64,000 nucleotides of DNA from an uncultured Thiothrix sp. (GCF_937873765.1 NZ_CALMZC010000056.1:50410-114409), one strand, 5' to 3'; shown: positions 44,445 through 53,194, counted from the stretch's first letter. A program made the numbers and translations. The notes: generated from the letters alone by a model not told the origin.

Positions 44445-44876
44445 ATGGACGAAAAAGACCCTTTTGCACGCGCTTGTAGCGATGCGATGCATGTGAATGA
44501 TCGTACTGCGCACATGATGGGTATCAATATTATTGATACTGTCGCTGGCCAAGCAGTGCTGACTATGAAAGTTCGCAATGACATGCTGAATGGGCATGAG
44601 GTATGCCACGGCGGTATGCTGTTTACTTTAGCTGATACCGCCTTCGCCCATGCGTGTAATAACACTAATAAAGTCACCTTAGCCTCAGGCTGTACGATTG
44701 ACTTCCTCGCACCGGCTTACGAAGGTGAGCTATTGACTGCCACCGCAGTAGAACGCTCGCGTAGTGGACGTACCGGTGTGTATGATGTGGAAATTCATAA
44801 TCCTGATGGCAAATTAGTAGCGACCTTCCGTGGACGCTCCTATCAACTCAAAGGTAGCGTGCTACCCGAAAGCTAA
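44445..44876 (+). CDS. paaI: Hydroxyphenylacetyl-CoA thioesterase PaaI
   Basis: 143 aa hot-dog thioesterase. NGHEVCHGGMLFTLADTAFAHACN is the PaaI signature with catalytic Asp in LADTAF; GRTGVYDVEIHNPDGKLVATFRGRSY follows. It releases CoA from hydroxylated dead-end products. It starts 1 base after the paaG stop, so translation is coupled. Confidence 0.95.
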   Translation: MDEKDPFARACSDAMHVNDRTAHMMGINIIDTVAGQAVLTMKVRNDMLNGHEVCHGGMLFTLADTAFAHACNNTNKVTLASGCTIDFLAPAYEGELLTATAVERSRSGRTGVYDVEIHNPDGKLVATFRGRSYQLKGSVLPES

Positions 44877-44904
44877 ATTATCGTAGCACCAAGGAGGAGA
44901 AGCA

Positions 44905-46218
44905 ATGAGTACCGGTTTTCCCAGTGAAACCCTGAATTTAGATAATTTTACTAAAGTCAGTAGGGACGAAATCCAAGCATTACAATTAAAACGCCTACAA
45001 TGGACGGTCAAACATGCGTATCAAAATGTACCGATGTATCGGGCTAAATTTGATGCTGCAGGCGTGCATCCCGATGATTTAAAAGAATTAGCGGATATTC
45101 AAAAATTCCCTTATACCACTAAACATGACTTACGTGATAACTATCCGTTTGGCATGTTTGCAGTGCCGATGGAGCAAGTTTCGCGGATTCATGCATCGAG
45201 TGGTACTACCGGCAAACCCACAGTAGTGGGCTACACCAAAGGCGATATTGAGCGCTGGGCTGAAGCGGTTGCACGCTCCATTCTAGCCGCCGGTGGCAAA
45301 CCGGGGGATAAAGTGCATGTGGCTTATGGTTATGGCCTGTTTACTGGCGGCTTGGGTGCGCATTATGGTGCTGAACGCCTAGGTTGTACCGTGATTCCCA
45401 TGTCCGGTGGACAAACTGAAAAGCAGGTGCAACTGATTCAAGATTTCAAACCTGACATCATTATGGTTACGCCTTCTTACTGCTTAAATATTGCGGATGA
45501 ATTCGAGCGCCAAGGTTTAGACCCCCGTGCTTGTTCGCTACGGGTGGGTATCTTTGGTGCTGAACCGTGGACACCCGCGATGCGTTTGGAGATTGAGCAG
45601 CGCATGGGCTTGGATGCGGTGGATATTTATGGCTTATCTGAAGTCATGGGGCCGGGTGTTGCGCAAGAATTTGTGCAAACTAAAGATGGCCCCACCATTT
45701 GGGAAGATATGTTTTACCCCGAAACGATCCATCCTGAAACTTTGCAAACTGTGGCTGATGGACAAGAAGGCGAATTGGTTTTCACCTCTTTAGTCAAAGA
45801 AGCCATGCCAGTGATTCGTTATCGCACCCGCGATCTCACTACCCTACTCCCCGGCAGCGCGTGCAATATGCGGCGGATGGCGAAAATCACGGGGCGTAGT
45901 GATGACATGATGATTATCCGGGGCGTGAATGTATTCCCCACACAGATCGAAGAAATTCTGCTGAAGATTGACAAGCTGTCACCACATTATCAACTGGAAA
46001 TCACTAGGGATGGCAATTTAGACCACCTCACGGTGAATGTAGAAGCACGCAGTAATCAAGTGAGCGAAACCGAACGTGCGGCGGCGGCTAAAGAACTGCA
46101 ACACCGGATTAAAGTGTTGGTCGGTGTCAGCACCAAAATCAATGTGAAATCAGAAGGTGAAATTGCACGCTCGCAAGGGAAAGCGCAACGGGTGGTGGAT
46201 AAGCGTCCAAAAAATTAA
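44905..46218 (+). CDS. paaK: Phenylacetate-CoA ligase
   Basis: 437 aa, the usual length. It activates phenylacetate with ATP and CoA, the entry step. Motifs: LQWTVKHAYQNVPMYRAKFDAAGV, the P-loop-like ASSGTTGKPTVVGYT, YGLSEVMGPGVAQEF, YRTRDLTTLLPG, KITGRSDDMMIIRGVNVFPTQIEE and GEIARSQGKAQRV. ATG 44905 has AAGGAGGAG upstream. It is the last gene of the operon. Confidence 0.97.
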   Translation: MSTGFPSETLNLDNFTKVSRDEIQALQLKRLQWTVKHAYQNVPMYRAKFDAAGVHPDDLKELADIQKFPYTTKHDLRDNYPFGMFAVPMEQVSRIHASSGTTGKPTVVGYTKGDIERWAEAVARSILAAGGKPGDKVHVAYGYGLFTGGLGAHYGAERLGCTVIPMSGGQTEKQVQLIQDFKPDIIMVTPSYCLNIADEFERQGLDPRACSLRVGIFGAEPWTPAMRLEIEQRMGLDAVDIYGLSEVMGPGVAQEFVQTKDGPTIWEDMFYPETIHPETLQTVADGQEGELVFTSLVKEAMPVIRYRTRDLTTLLPGSACNMRRMAKITGRSDDMMIIRGVNVFPTQIEEILLKIDKLSPHYQLEITRDGNLDHLTVNVEARSNQVSETERAAAAKELQHRIKVLVGVSTKINVKSEGEIARSQGKAQRVVDKRPKN

Positions 46219-46226
46219 ACTTACTT

Positions 46227-46266
46227 TGGCAGTGCGAGCTTGATTAGTTCGCATTTGTGCTCGCCA
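46227..46266. terminator. Bidirectional hairpin between paaK and the 2OG-oxygenase gene
   Basis: GCGAGC (46234-46239) and GCTCGC (46259-46264), extended by TGG/CCA with a bulge, lie between two convergent genes. The T-run is weak, so the call is tentative. Confidence 0.4.
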
Positions 46267-46274
46267 GCTTGAGG

Positions 46275-47114
46275 TTATTTAAACCCCAATTCCCGCAAGC
46301 GCTCCTGCAAATAACTATCCGCTGTGTAACGGTCAGAAAGCACGACTTCAGGGCGTGGGTGCAAAAACAGTGGCAAGGAAATTCGTGAGACATTCGCAGC
46401 ATTAGGCGGGGGATTAATTACTCGATGCGTCGTGGAAGGAAAATAACCGTCTGAAGCCTCTTGCAGCATATCGCCGATATTTACAATCAGATAACCAAAA
46501 TCACAAGGGACATCTAACCATTCCCCTGCTTTCGTTAAAACTTGCAAACCCGGCTCATTCGCAGCGGGTAAGATCGTCAGTAGGTTAATATCTTCATGCG
46601 CAGCAGCACGCAAGGCGTGTGAAGGCTCAGAGCCTTGAAAAGGTGGATAATGCAGAACCCGTAACAAGGTTTGGTCACTACCCTGAATCATATGAGAAAG
46701 TGGCTCATGATAAAGAATGGCGACTTCTGGGGGTGAATAAGCTTCAATCCAGCCTAGTAATTCTTCCGCTAGCGAATTCGCTGCTTGCCGATAGGTAATC
46801 AGTTCAGAGCGCAAAGCTTCGGGGCAAATCCCCCAAGGATGGTAAAAATGAAAATATTCTTTAATATCCCGCACTGCACAACCTTTAGCCGTTTCTGAAA
46901 CTTCAGGCGGGAAATAGCCATCAAAAGTCGGGCGAAAGCGGTATTCGTATTTTTCAGGGCTTTGAAAGAAACTCAGCCAATTTTGATAAATCGCGTGCAC
47001 AGACTCTTGGCGAATTGGATGGTTTTTTAAAACACCAAAACCAAACTCACGTAAAGACTCAACAAAGCTTGCTGCCGCATTTGGCACTAGATAATCAACA
47101 GCTTGTAAATTCAT
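46275..47114 (-). CDS. 2-oxoglutarate/Fe(II) oxygenase of the isopenicillin N synthase family
   Basis: 279 aa from ATG 47114, which overlaps the nucleoside hydrolase stop (ATGA). The double-stranded beta-helix core has AAHEDINLLTIL (His173, Asp175), STTHRVINPP (His230) and RISLPLFL (Arg244, 2OG carboxylate), so all metal and cosubstrate residues are present. The N-terminal DIOX_N segment (FVESLREFGFGVLKNHPI) supports the family. Sitting in a ribokinase-nucleoside hydrolase operon, it may hydroxylate a base or nucleoside, but no substrate can be read from sequence. Confidence 0.88.
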   Translation of the reverse strand: MNLQAVDYLVPNAAASFVESLREFGFGVLKNHPIRQESVHAIYQNWLSFFQSPEKYEYRFRPTFDGYFPPEVSETAKGCAVRDIKEYFHFYHPWGICPEALRSELITYRQAANSLAEELLGWIEAYSPPEVAILYHEPLSHMIQGSDQTLLRVLHYPPFQGSEPSHALRAAAHEDINLLTILPAANEPGLQVLTKAGEWLDVPCDFGYLIVNIGDMLQEASDGYFPSTTHRVINPPPNAANVSRISLPLFLHPRPEVVLSDRYTADSYLQERLRELGFK

Positions 47115-48082
47115 TTTGACCTCGCTTGCCAATATGCATTGGTCAAAGTGTCACGGAAAAAATCAATCACCCCTTGGGCATCCACTTGCATGCAAGCTTT
47201 ATGCACAGGGCGCTCATCCCAAGCCCGCACAAAATAAGTATCACCTTTAATCCGCTTCATGATGGTCTGTCCAGCCGCAATGCCATCAGGGACGACACAA
47301 ATCCCACCTTCAATGGTTTTAAATAATTCTGGTTTAAGCACATAAGTCAGCGCTGAAATATCATGTCCATAGCAGCCCGGCACTTTGTATTCATGCTGGT
47401 AAAAATCGATATAAAAATCCGCTGCTCGATGCAACATAGAGCCGACTTTGCGATTATTAGCAGCGATATAGCTAAATAGTTTGCGATCAAACAGCACGGT
47501 ATAAGTGACATCTAGCCCAACCATCACTAATGGCCAGTCAGCGGCCATCACCCTATCGGCTGCATGGGGATCAGCAAAAATATTCGCTTCGGCTACTGGC
47601 GACACATTACCAACATGCCCAATCGTGCCGCCCATAATCACCACTTGTTTAACAAGCTTAGCAATTTCAGGATCAAGCTCAAGCACATGCGCCAAATTAC
47701 CCAAAGGGCCGATAGCCACTAAAGTAACTTCACCGGGGTATTTGCGGACTTGTTCAATAATAAAAGGGGCAGCGAACTGATCATGATGGCGGCGATGGGG
47801 TGGCGGTAGGAACTGATCCCCCAAACCATCCATCCCATGCACGAAATCAGGGAATGGCATTGGGTCACTATGCATCGGCCAAGATTCGCCGATACAAACC
47901 GGCACCTCGGCTCCACACATTTCCACTAGCGTCAGTGCATTCATACATGCTTGTGCCACACTGACATTACCAAAGGTTGTGGTTATTCCAAGTAGCTCAA
48001 TCTCAGGGTGTGCAATAGCCGCGAAAATCGCCATTGCATCATCAATACCGGGGTCAGTGTCCAGAATAATCTTATGCGCCAT
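47111..48082 (-). CDS. Inosine/uridine-preferring nucleoside hydrolase
   Basis: 323 aa. IILDTDPGIDDAMAIFAA carries the DxDxxxDD calcium motif. TLVAIGPLGNLAHVLELDPEIA, VVIMGGTIGHVGNVSPVAEANIFADPHAADRV and MVGLDVTYTVLF are further family marks, and CYGHDISALTYVL holds the C-terminal Asp. It splits ribonucleosides into base and ribose. It is the middle gene of ribokinase - nucleoside hydrolase - 2OG oxygenase, separated from the ribokinase by 9 bases. Purine versus pyrimidine preference is unclear. Confidence 0.94.
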   Translation of the reverse strand: MAHKIILDTDPGIDDAMAIFAAIAHPEIELLGITTTFGNVSVAQACMNALTLVEMCGAEVPVCIGESWPMHSDPMPFPDFVHGMDGLGDQFLPPPHRRHHDQFAAPFIIEQVRKYPGEVTLVAIGPLGNLAHVLELDPEIAKLVKQVVIMGGTIGHVGNVSPVAEANIFADPHAADRVMAADWPLVMVGLDVTYTVLFDRKLFSYIAANNRKVGSMLHRAADFYIDFYQHEYKVPGCYGHDISALTYVLKPELFKTIEGGICVVPDGIAAGQTIMKRIKGDTYFVRAWDERPVHKACMQVDAQGVIDFFRDTLTNAYWQARSK

Positions 48083-48091
48083 TCCTCAACC

Positions 48092-48991
48092 TTATTGTTT
48101 AAATGCATCCACCTCAGCAGCAGTGGGAATGCTTGAAGAAGCGCCCACTCTTTGCACACATAAAGCAGAAGCCTTACCTGCACGCTCTAAAGCCGCACGC
48201 AAGGACTGGCCTTGCATCCAAGCATGCAAAAAATATCCGGTGAAGGTATCACCCGCCCCTGTCGTATCCACCGCTTGTACCGGTACGGCAGGCACAAATT
48301 CGAGTTGCCCTTGATAAACACTAGCCGCACCCTTCGATCCTAGGGTAATAACTACTAAAGTATCCGGCCAACGTGCTTGCAATAAGGCTACTAAATCCTC
48401 TAGAGTTGGCAGCGGTTCAGTGGGCAAATTCAGTAGCTGACATACTTCCACTTGATTCACAAACAACAAGCTGAGTTTGTCTAAGGGCAGGTCTTTAACT
48501 GCTGCATTCATGGGAGCCGGGTTGAAAGCAATTTTTAACCCACGTGCAGCCGCCAATTCGATCATTGCTTGAGTACAACTGCATTCATTTTGCAGCAACA
48601 GCCAATCGCCTGCCTTGGCAGCTTGAAGGCTGTTCGCTAAATCAGTCACGGTAAAAGAATGATTGGCACCTGCATAAAGAATGATCGAGTTTTCAGCTTG
48701 ATCATCAACTTGAATAATCGCATGCCCACTCGGCTCATTGACTGTTTCTAAATGCTCTGCGGCGACACCTGCCTCAATCAGGGGTTGTACCAAAGCTTGA
48801 TCGGCCACGTTATAACGGCCAATATGAAAAACTTCACTACCAGCACGTGCTAAAGCAATCGATTGATTCGCACCCTTACCACCTAAAACTTGTCGATAAT
48901 GATGGCTACTTAAAGTCTCGCCGGGCAGCACCAAATGGGGGACTCGGTACACATGATCGATATTGATAGAGCCATAATTGTAGATAGGCAT
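48092..48991 (-). CDS. rbsK: Ribokinase (PfkB family)
   Basis: 299 aa from ATG 48991 (GTG 48997 is a longer alternative). PfkB motifs are GSINIDHVYRVPHLVLPGET, VLGGKGANQSIALARAG and the catalytic DTTGAGDTFTGYFLHAW. It phosphorylates the ribose released by the adjacent nucleoside hydrolase, so the operon forms a nucleoside-to-ribose-5-phosphate route. First gene of the operon; a 17-bp palindrome at 49084-49100 lies in its upstream region. Confidence 0.9.
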   Translation of the reverse strand: MPIYNYGSINIDHVYRVPHLVLPGETLSSHHYRQVLGGKGANQSIALARAGSEVFHIGRYNVADQALVQPLIEAGVAAEHLETVNEPSGHAIIQVDDQAENSIILYAGANHSFTVTDLANSLQAAKAGDWLLLQNECSCTQAMIELAAARGLKIAFNPAPMNAAVKDLPLDKLSLLFVNQVEVCQLLNLPTEPLPTLEDLVALLQARWPDTLVVITLGSKGAASVYQGQLEFVPAVPVQAVDTTGAGDTFTGYFLHAWMQGQSLRAALERAGKASALCVQRVGASSSIPTAAEVDAFKQ

Positions 48992-49083
48992 AAGCACATG
49001 GTTTAGGTAACTTGTGATAATGCATTATAACCTTAGACACCACTTGGAAAGATAGAGCTAATACGTCGTTTTTGCTGGTATAT

Positions 49084-49100
49084 TTATTGCAATGCAATAA
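49084..49100. promoter_or_regulatory. 17-bp palindrome between ribokinase and DUF4388-like genes
   Basis: TTATTGCA-A-TGCAATAA has 8-bp perfect arms. It lies between two divergent genes and is a good operator candidate. No regulator gene is adjacent. Confidence 0.55.
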
Positions 49101-49131
49101 GCCACAGTTGAAATCAGCGGAAATTGCACTC

Positions 49132-49584
49132 ATGGCTAATACCTCTATCCTTTATCCTCTCGCAGCAGTTTTGCATCAGCTCAGTACTACTCTATATAAT
49201 AAACAGTCTGGTACTTTTCTTATTGCTACCGAGCAGAATACCTCTTGCCGCTTTGCTATTGAGCGCGGACGTATCACGCACTGTACCCATAGTCGCGCTA
49301 AAGGTGCAGCGGCTGTCTTGAGTCTCTTGCAAGTTAAGCAGGCTGCTTGTGCTTTTTCAGAGAATTTAATGCTTCCTTTTAGGGAAGAAGCGGCGGTAGC
49401 ACACGAATTTTGCTTAAAAACTTTAGACTTGCCATCAACCCAGCTAACAGAACAACCTAAATTAGCTAATGAAGCTCCTGTTGGTTTAACACCTAAACCC
49501 ATCATTGATAACTCTAGTTCTAATCGGCGTAATCGCTTTTACCGTGGAGGTTATGCTTTAGGGGACAATGACGCTGCTGTGTAA
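49132..49584 (+). CDS. Hypothetical protein with a DUF4388/PATAN-like N-terminal domain
   Basis: 150 aa from ATG 49132; a start at 49072 would run through the palindrome and is less likely. The N-terminal half has the pattern of small beta domains found in PatA/DUF4388 proteins: SGTFLIATEQNTSCRFAIERGRITHCTHSRAKGAAAVLSLL. The C-terminal 50 residues are polar, Pro-rich and Asn-rich (NSSSNRRNRFYRGGYALGDN) and probably disordered. No signal peptide. PATAN-type domains are linked to gliding and two-component control. The assignment is a weak resemblance. Confidence 0.45.
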   Translation: MANTSILYPLAAVLHQLSTTLYNKQSGTFLIATEQNTSCRFAIERGRITHCTHSRAKGAAAVLSLLQVKQAACAFSENLMLPFREEAAVAHEFCLKTLDLPSTQLTEQPKLANEAPVGLTPKPIIDNSSSNRRNRFYRGGYALGDNDAAV

Positions 49585-49792
49585 AGTAAGATCAAGATCA
49601 TGTAAAAAAATGTAAAACTGCTGTTCGCTTAGCACTTTGTCCGCAATCATAGTCCTATACCAAACGCCAGAACTTAAAGCGGATTGAGACTTTACTAGCC
49701 TGCGTCTCTACACAGTAGGTTAGCCTTCCTCATCAAGACCAGCTTGAAACACGCTCCTTTTTTTAAGTTCTGATTAATTTTATTCGCTCAAT

Positions 49793-49810
49793 AGTGACAT
49801 ATGTGTCACT
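49793..49810. promoter_or_regulatory. Inverted repeat upstream of the CpxRA-like operon
   Basis: AGTGACA-TATG-TGTCACT, 7-bp perfect arms, lies 44 bases before the DUF4405 gene. It may be a regulator site for the operon. Confidence 0.45.
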
Positions 49811-49854
49811 GAGCTTGCGGAAATATTTTTAGTAGAATCAAAAGGATTAAGATT

Positions 49855-50349
49855 ATGGATATGAATAAGCTACGCCCTTGGGCTACCCCTTTAACCATCG
49901 GTGCCTTTATTTTAATGGCGATAACTGGCTTATTAATGTATTTCCATCTACAGCTTGGTTTAGCAAAAGCCGCACATGAGTGGTTAAGTATAATCATGGT
50001 GGGGGCGGTAGGTTTGCATTTAGTGGTGAATTGGAAAGTTTTTAAGCGCTATTTTAGCCAAAAACTGAGCTTAGCAATTATTAGTCTCTTCGCGATTCTC
50101 ACTATCACAGCGCTCGTCATCCCGCAACAAGGTGGCCCACGTGGTCGTGCAGATCAACAAGCAGTGAATGTATTATTGAATTTACCTATTACCACTTTGG
50201 CCAGCGTCACCAACAAAACGGCTGAAAGCCTTCAAACGACGCTCACTCAACAGGGATTCACTATCACTGACCTGAATAACACCCTTAAACAAGTTGCTGA
50301 AACAAGCAAGCGTAACCCTATGGAAGCTTTGAGCAAAGCCCTACAGTAA
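49855..50349 (+). CDS. DUF4405 membrane protein
   Basis: 164 aa. Three hydrophobic helices (about 10-30, 42-60, 72-92) carry His31, His41 and His55 in LMYFHLQLG, AAHEWL and VGLHLVVNWKVF, a cytochrome b-like arrangement that fits DUF4405. The C-terminal 70 residues are polar and include repeated Thr/Gln helices, likely periplasmic. AAAAGGA precedes ATG 49855. It starts 12 bases before the response regulator ends of spacing and is probably in its operon, in the place where cpxP would be; it is not CpxP-like itself. Confidence 0.75.
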   Translation: MDMNKLRPWATPLTIGAFILMAITGLLMYFHLQLGLAKAAHEWLSIIMVGAVGLHLVVNWKVFKRYFSQKLSLAIISLFAILTITALVIPQQGGPRGRADQQAVNVLLNLPITTLASVTNKTAESLQTTLTQQGFTITDLNNTLKQVAETSKRNPMEALSKALQ

Positions 50350-50361
50350 CGAGATAGGCAT

Positions 50362-51048
50362 ATGAGTAAACTACTGCTGGTGGATGACGATCTAGAACTG
50401 AATAAACTCCTCAGTACTTATTTAATACAAGAGGGCTTTGAAGTCACTGCGGTGATGGATGGCGCATCAGCAGTAAAAGAAGCTAGCTTACATGAATATG
50501 CTTTGATTGTGCTCGATGTGATGATGCCGGGTATGAACGGCATCGAAGCACTCAGCCGCATTCGCATGAATAGTTCTGTGCCGGTGTTGATGCTCACCGC
50601 GCGGGGTGACGATATTGATCGCATTATGGGTTTAGAAATGGGTGCAGATGATTATGTGCCCAAGCCTTGTTTACCGCGCGAATTAGTCGCCCGTATCCGT
50701 GCTATTTTGCGACGCACCGCACCGAGTGGAAATGCCACGAACCATGAGCCTTTGCATATCGGTGACTTGAGTCTGTGGCCTGAAAAGCGCTTAGCTACTT
50801 GGCAAAGCCAGACCTTGGAGTTAACCAGTACTGAATTTAGTTTACTGTTAGTACTGGCACAGCAAGCGGGTAAGGTGGTCAGCAAACATGATTTATCTGA
50901 AGTTGGCATAGGCCGCCCTCTTACCCGCTACGATCGTAGCATTGATGTACACATGAGCAGTATTCGCCATAAATTAGGCAATCTACCCGATGGGCGCTCT
51001 TGCATTCAAACCGTGCGCGGCGTTGGTTATCAATTGATTCGAGACTAA
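50362..51048 (+). CDS. OmpR-family response regulator, CpxR-like
   Basis: 228 aa. The receiver domain has the acidic pocket (LVDDDLELNKLL), phospho-acceptor Asp in LIVLDVMMPGMNG, LTARGDD and the Lys in VPKPCLPRELVARIRAILRR. A C-terminal winged helix follows (LELTSTEFSLLLVLAQQAG, LTRYDRSIDVHMSSIRHKLG, IQTVRGVGYQLI). The linker and helix resemble CpxR. It precedes its kinase by 4 bases. Confidence 0.93.
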   Translation: MSKLLLVDDDLELNKLLSTYLIQEGFEVTAVMDGASAVKEASLHEYALIVLDVMMPGMNGIEALSRIRMNSSVPVLMLTARGDDIDRIMGLEMGADDYVPKPCLPRELVARIRAILRRTAPSGNATNHEPLHIGDLSLWPEKRLATWQSQTLELTSTEFSLLLVLAQQAGKVVSKHDLSEVGIGRPLTRYDRSIDVHMSSIRHKLGNLPDGRSCIQTVRGVGYQLIRD

Positions 51049-51052
51049 GCGC

Positions 51053-52453
51053 ATGATGGGACGTTTATTCTGGAAAATTCTGCTGACTTTTTGGCTCACT
51101 TTGTTGGTAGCTGGTGGTACGGCAGCTTTGGCCGTCTGGTGGCATCATCGCGCCTTGCAGTCAGTGTCAGAAGATGTAGTGATTCGGCCTAGCTCGATTC
51201 TCTCAGTGCAAGCAGCTGCAAATACCTTCCGCTTTGGTGGCAAGGATGCAGTCTCCAATATGCTGCAAGAACAAAATCAAGAAGCCCCTGCGAATCTCCA
51301 AGTCTATGCGGTTGATGCTAATAATAAAGAGTTGCTAGGGCGCTCAGTTCCTACAGCCATGCTGCAACGCATTCGTACCAGTATTCAGCAAAATGTCGCC
51401 CCCCCCATTGCGCGTAGTGTGCAAACTCAGTCTGAAGAACTGATTTTCTTCGCCCCTTTATCGGGGCAGTTTCCTGAATTTCAAAAGCCCAATCGTATGC
51501 CACCGCGTTATCGTGACCTGACTTGGCCTTGGTATTTATCCGGCTTGATTGTGAGCTTTATCTCCAGTTTCTTGCTAGCTTGGCATTTTTCCAAACCAGT
51601 GCGCTTGTTGCGGAAAGCCTTTAAATCAATAGCACAAGGTGATTTAAATACGCGCATTTCTCCAGAAATTGGCTGGCGAAGGGATGAAATTGCTGATTTA
51701 GGCAATGATTTCGATCACATGGCTAGCCAACTACAAACCTTGATGACCTCACAACGGCGCTTGCTGCATGATGTTTCCCATGAGTTGCGCTCTCCACTAG
51801 CACGTTTACAAGTCAGTATTGGCTTAGCACGTCAACAACCCGAACAAACCCAAGCGACTTTAGATCGGATTGAACATGAAGCCGAGCGCTTAGATAAATT
51901 AGTCGGTGAGGTTTTAACCTTATCACGCTTAGAGGCGGGGGTTGCTCCCTCGACTGATGAGTACGTGGATGTTTTAGAACTCTTAGATACCGTAGTTGAC
52001 GATGCACGCTTTGAAGCCAGTGCTCTAAATTGCTCCGTAATTTTACATAGCAGCGATGATGCCAGCCTGATTATCCCCGCACACGGCGAACTCCTGTATC
52101 GTGCCTTAGAAAACGTGGTGCGTAATGCGCTGCATCACACGCCCCCTAAAAGCACGGTAACCGTAACGGCCTATCAAAATAAAGCTAGCAATACGCTGCA
52201 TGTGACGGTAGATGACCAAGGTAGCGGCGTTCCCCCTGAGGACATCGATTTAATTTTTGAACCCTTCCAACGTAGCAGCAAAAGCAATCATGAACGTCAC
52301 GGCTACGGCTTAGGCTTAGCAATAGCACGACGGGCAATTGATAGCCATAGTGGCAGTATTCGGGCGAGTAATCGGGCTGAAGGGGGGTTGCGGATTAGTA
52401 TTGAATTACCGTTGTTGGTTGGGCAAGTTTCGGAGCGACTTGAACCTAAATAA
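51053..52453 (+). CDS. Sensor histidine kinase, CpxA-like
   Basis: 466 aa. An N-terminal helix (about 8-30) and a second near 160-180 flank a periplasmic sensor. A HAMP domain (FSKPVRLLRKAFKSIAQGDLNTRI) follows, then a HisKA box with the phospho-His in HDVSHELRSPLARLQ and HATPase motifs (NVVRNALHHTP, DQGSGVPPEDIDLIFEPFQR, GYGLGLAIARRAI). It should sense an envelope signal and phosphorylate the adjacent regulator. Confidence 0.93.
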   Translation: MMGRLFWKILLTFWLTLLVAGGTAALAVWWHHRALQSVSEDVVIRPSSILSVQAAANTFRFGGKDAVSNMLQEQNQEAPANLQVYAVDANNKELLGRSVPTAMLQRIRTSIQQNVAPPIARSVQTQSEELIFFAPLSGQFPEFQKPNRMPPRYRDLTWPWYLSGLIVSFISSFLLAWHFSKPVRLLRKAFKSIAQGDLNTRISPEIGWRRDEIADLGNDFDHMASQLQTLMTSQRRLLHDVSHELRSPLARLQVSIGLARQQPEQTQATLDRIEHEAERLDKLVGEVLTLSRLEAGVAPSTDEYVDVLELLDTVVDDARFEASALNCSVILHSSDDASLIIPAHGELLYRALENVVRNALHHTPPKSTVTVTAYQNKASNTLHVTVDDQGSGVPPEDIDLIFEPFQRSSKSNHERHGYGLGLAIARRAIDSHSGSIRASNRAEGGLRISIELPLLVGQVSERLEPK

Positions 52454-52459
52454 TGAAAT

Positions 52460-52485
52460 GAAGGCATGACCTTGGCCATGCTTTC
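52460..52485 (+). terminator. Hairpin after the sensor kinase
   Basis: GAAGGCATG and CATGCTTTC pair over 9 bases with one G-U, loop of 8, starting 7 bases after the stop codon. The following ATCTT is a poor T-tract. Confidence 0.5.
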
Positions 52486-52512
52486 ATCTTAGGTTGCCAA
52501 CACCCCATACAC

Positions 52513-52998
52513 TTAACCGTCATTTAAGCGAAAATGTTTAATACAAGCTTTTACCATTGTTTTATTAAATCGTAGCCCATAACTCTCAACTGATGGAACA
52601 TTACCAATCGGAATTGCCCCTTGCAAGATTTTTACTGGACATTTTTGACGAAGCCGCCCCCCGTATCAGTTCGTGGCAAAAGATGACTAGTACCATCAAT
52701 GCTTCTCGCACCATAGATACGAGAATCACTGGATCTACGACTCGGAGTCAATAAATAATATTGACTCCGATCAATCAAGGTTTGTGCATCAGCCACAGTA
52801 ACGTTTCGCGAGTAACTGAGCGATCCTTTGCTGATACTCATACAGTTTTTGTTCAGCACCGCGCCAATAAGTCGGCTCTTGAGTGGCGATCACTACCCAT
52901 GCACCTTGTACAATGGGGAGGCGTTGAGCAGCACTTTGACCCGCACAGGCATTGCAAGCCATAAGCAATACACTTAAGGGCATCCATAATCTTTTCAT
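52513..52998 (-). pseudogene. Frameshifted gene for a small exported protein
   Basis: A frame opening at ATG 52998 (MKRLWMPLSVLLMACNACAG) looks like a signal peptide. It continues through QRLPIVQGAWVVIATQEPTYW and YEYQQRIAQLLAKR to about 52800. There the coding pattern moves to a second frame (ADAQTLIDRSQYYLLTPSRR, IYGARSIDGTSHLLPRTDTGG). It then moves to a third frame at a run of six G (plus-strand C-run at about 52656-52661), continuing CPVKILQGAIPIGNVPSVES to a stop at 52513. Joined, these make about 160 residues. I recognise no family. Either the gene has decayed or the sequence has indels. Confidence 0.45.
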
Positions 52999-53194
52999 CA
53001 AAAAAACCATTAACATCTACTGCACAAGCGACTCGAATAAGAGCACCAATCCCATCATCAGTACCCCGTGCGACACCATCCACTGTCGAGGTATTGGTAT
53101 TGACTTGCGCCCAAGAGTAACTAACTCCATTACCATCAGCATATTTCCAAACCCAAAAAGGCAATTGATAGTCATAGGAGTCATATTTGGGCAA
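52999..53194 (-). pseudogene. Possible gene fragment upstream of the frameshifted locus
   Basis: A TTG-initiated frame at 53194 runs through VWKYADGNGVSYSWAQVNTN and VDGVARGTDDGIGALIRVAC into the signal-peptide region of the next frame. The composition looks protein-like but there is no ATG, no ribosome site and an in-frame stop directly before it. It may be the 3' remnant of another gene or belong to the same decayed locus. Confidence 0.3.

Noticed and set aside
48906..49133. 75-codon minus-strand frame upstream of rbsK
   Set aside because: It runs through the palindrome and intergenic region, lacks conserved features and overlaps the ribokinase N terminus in another frame.
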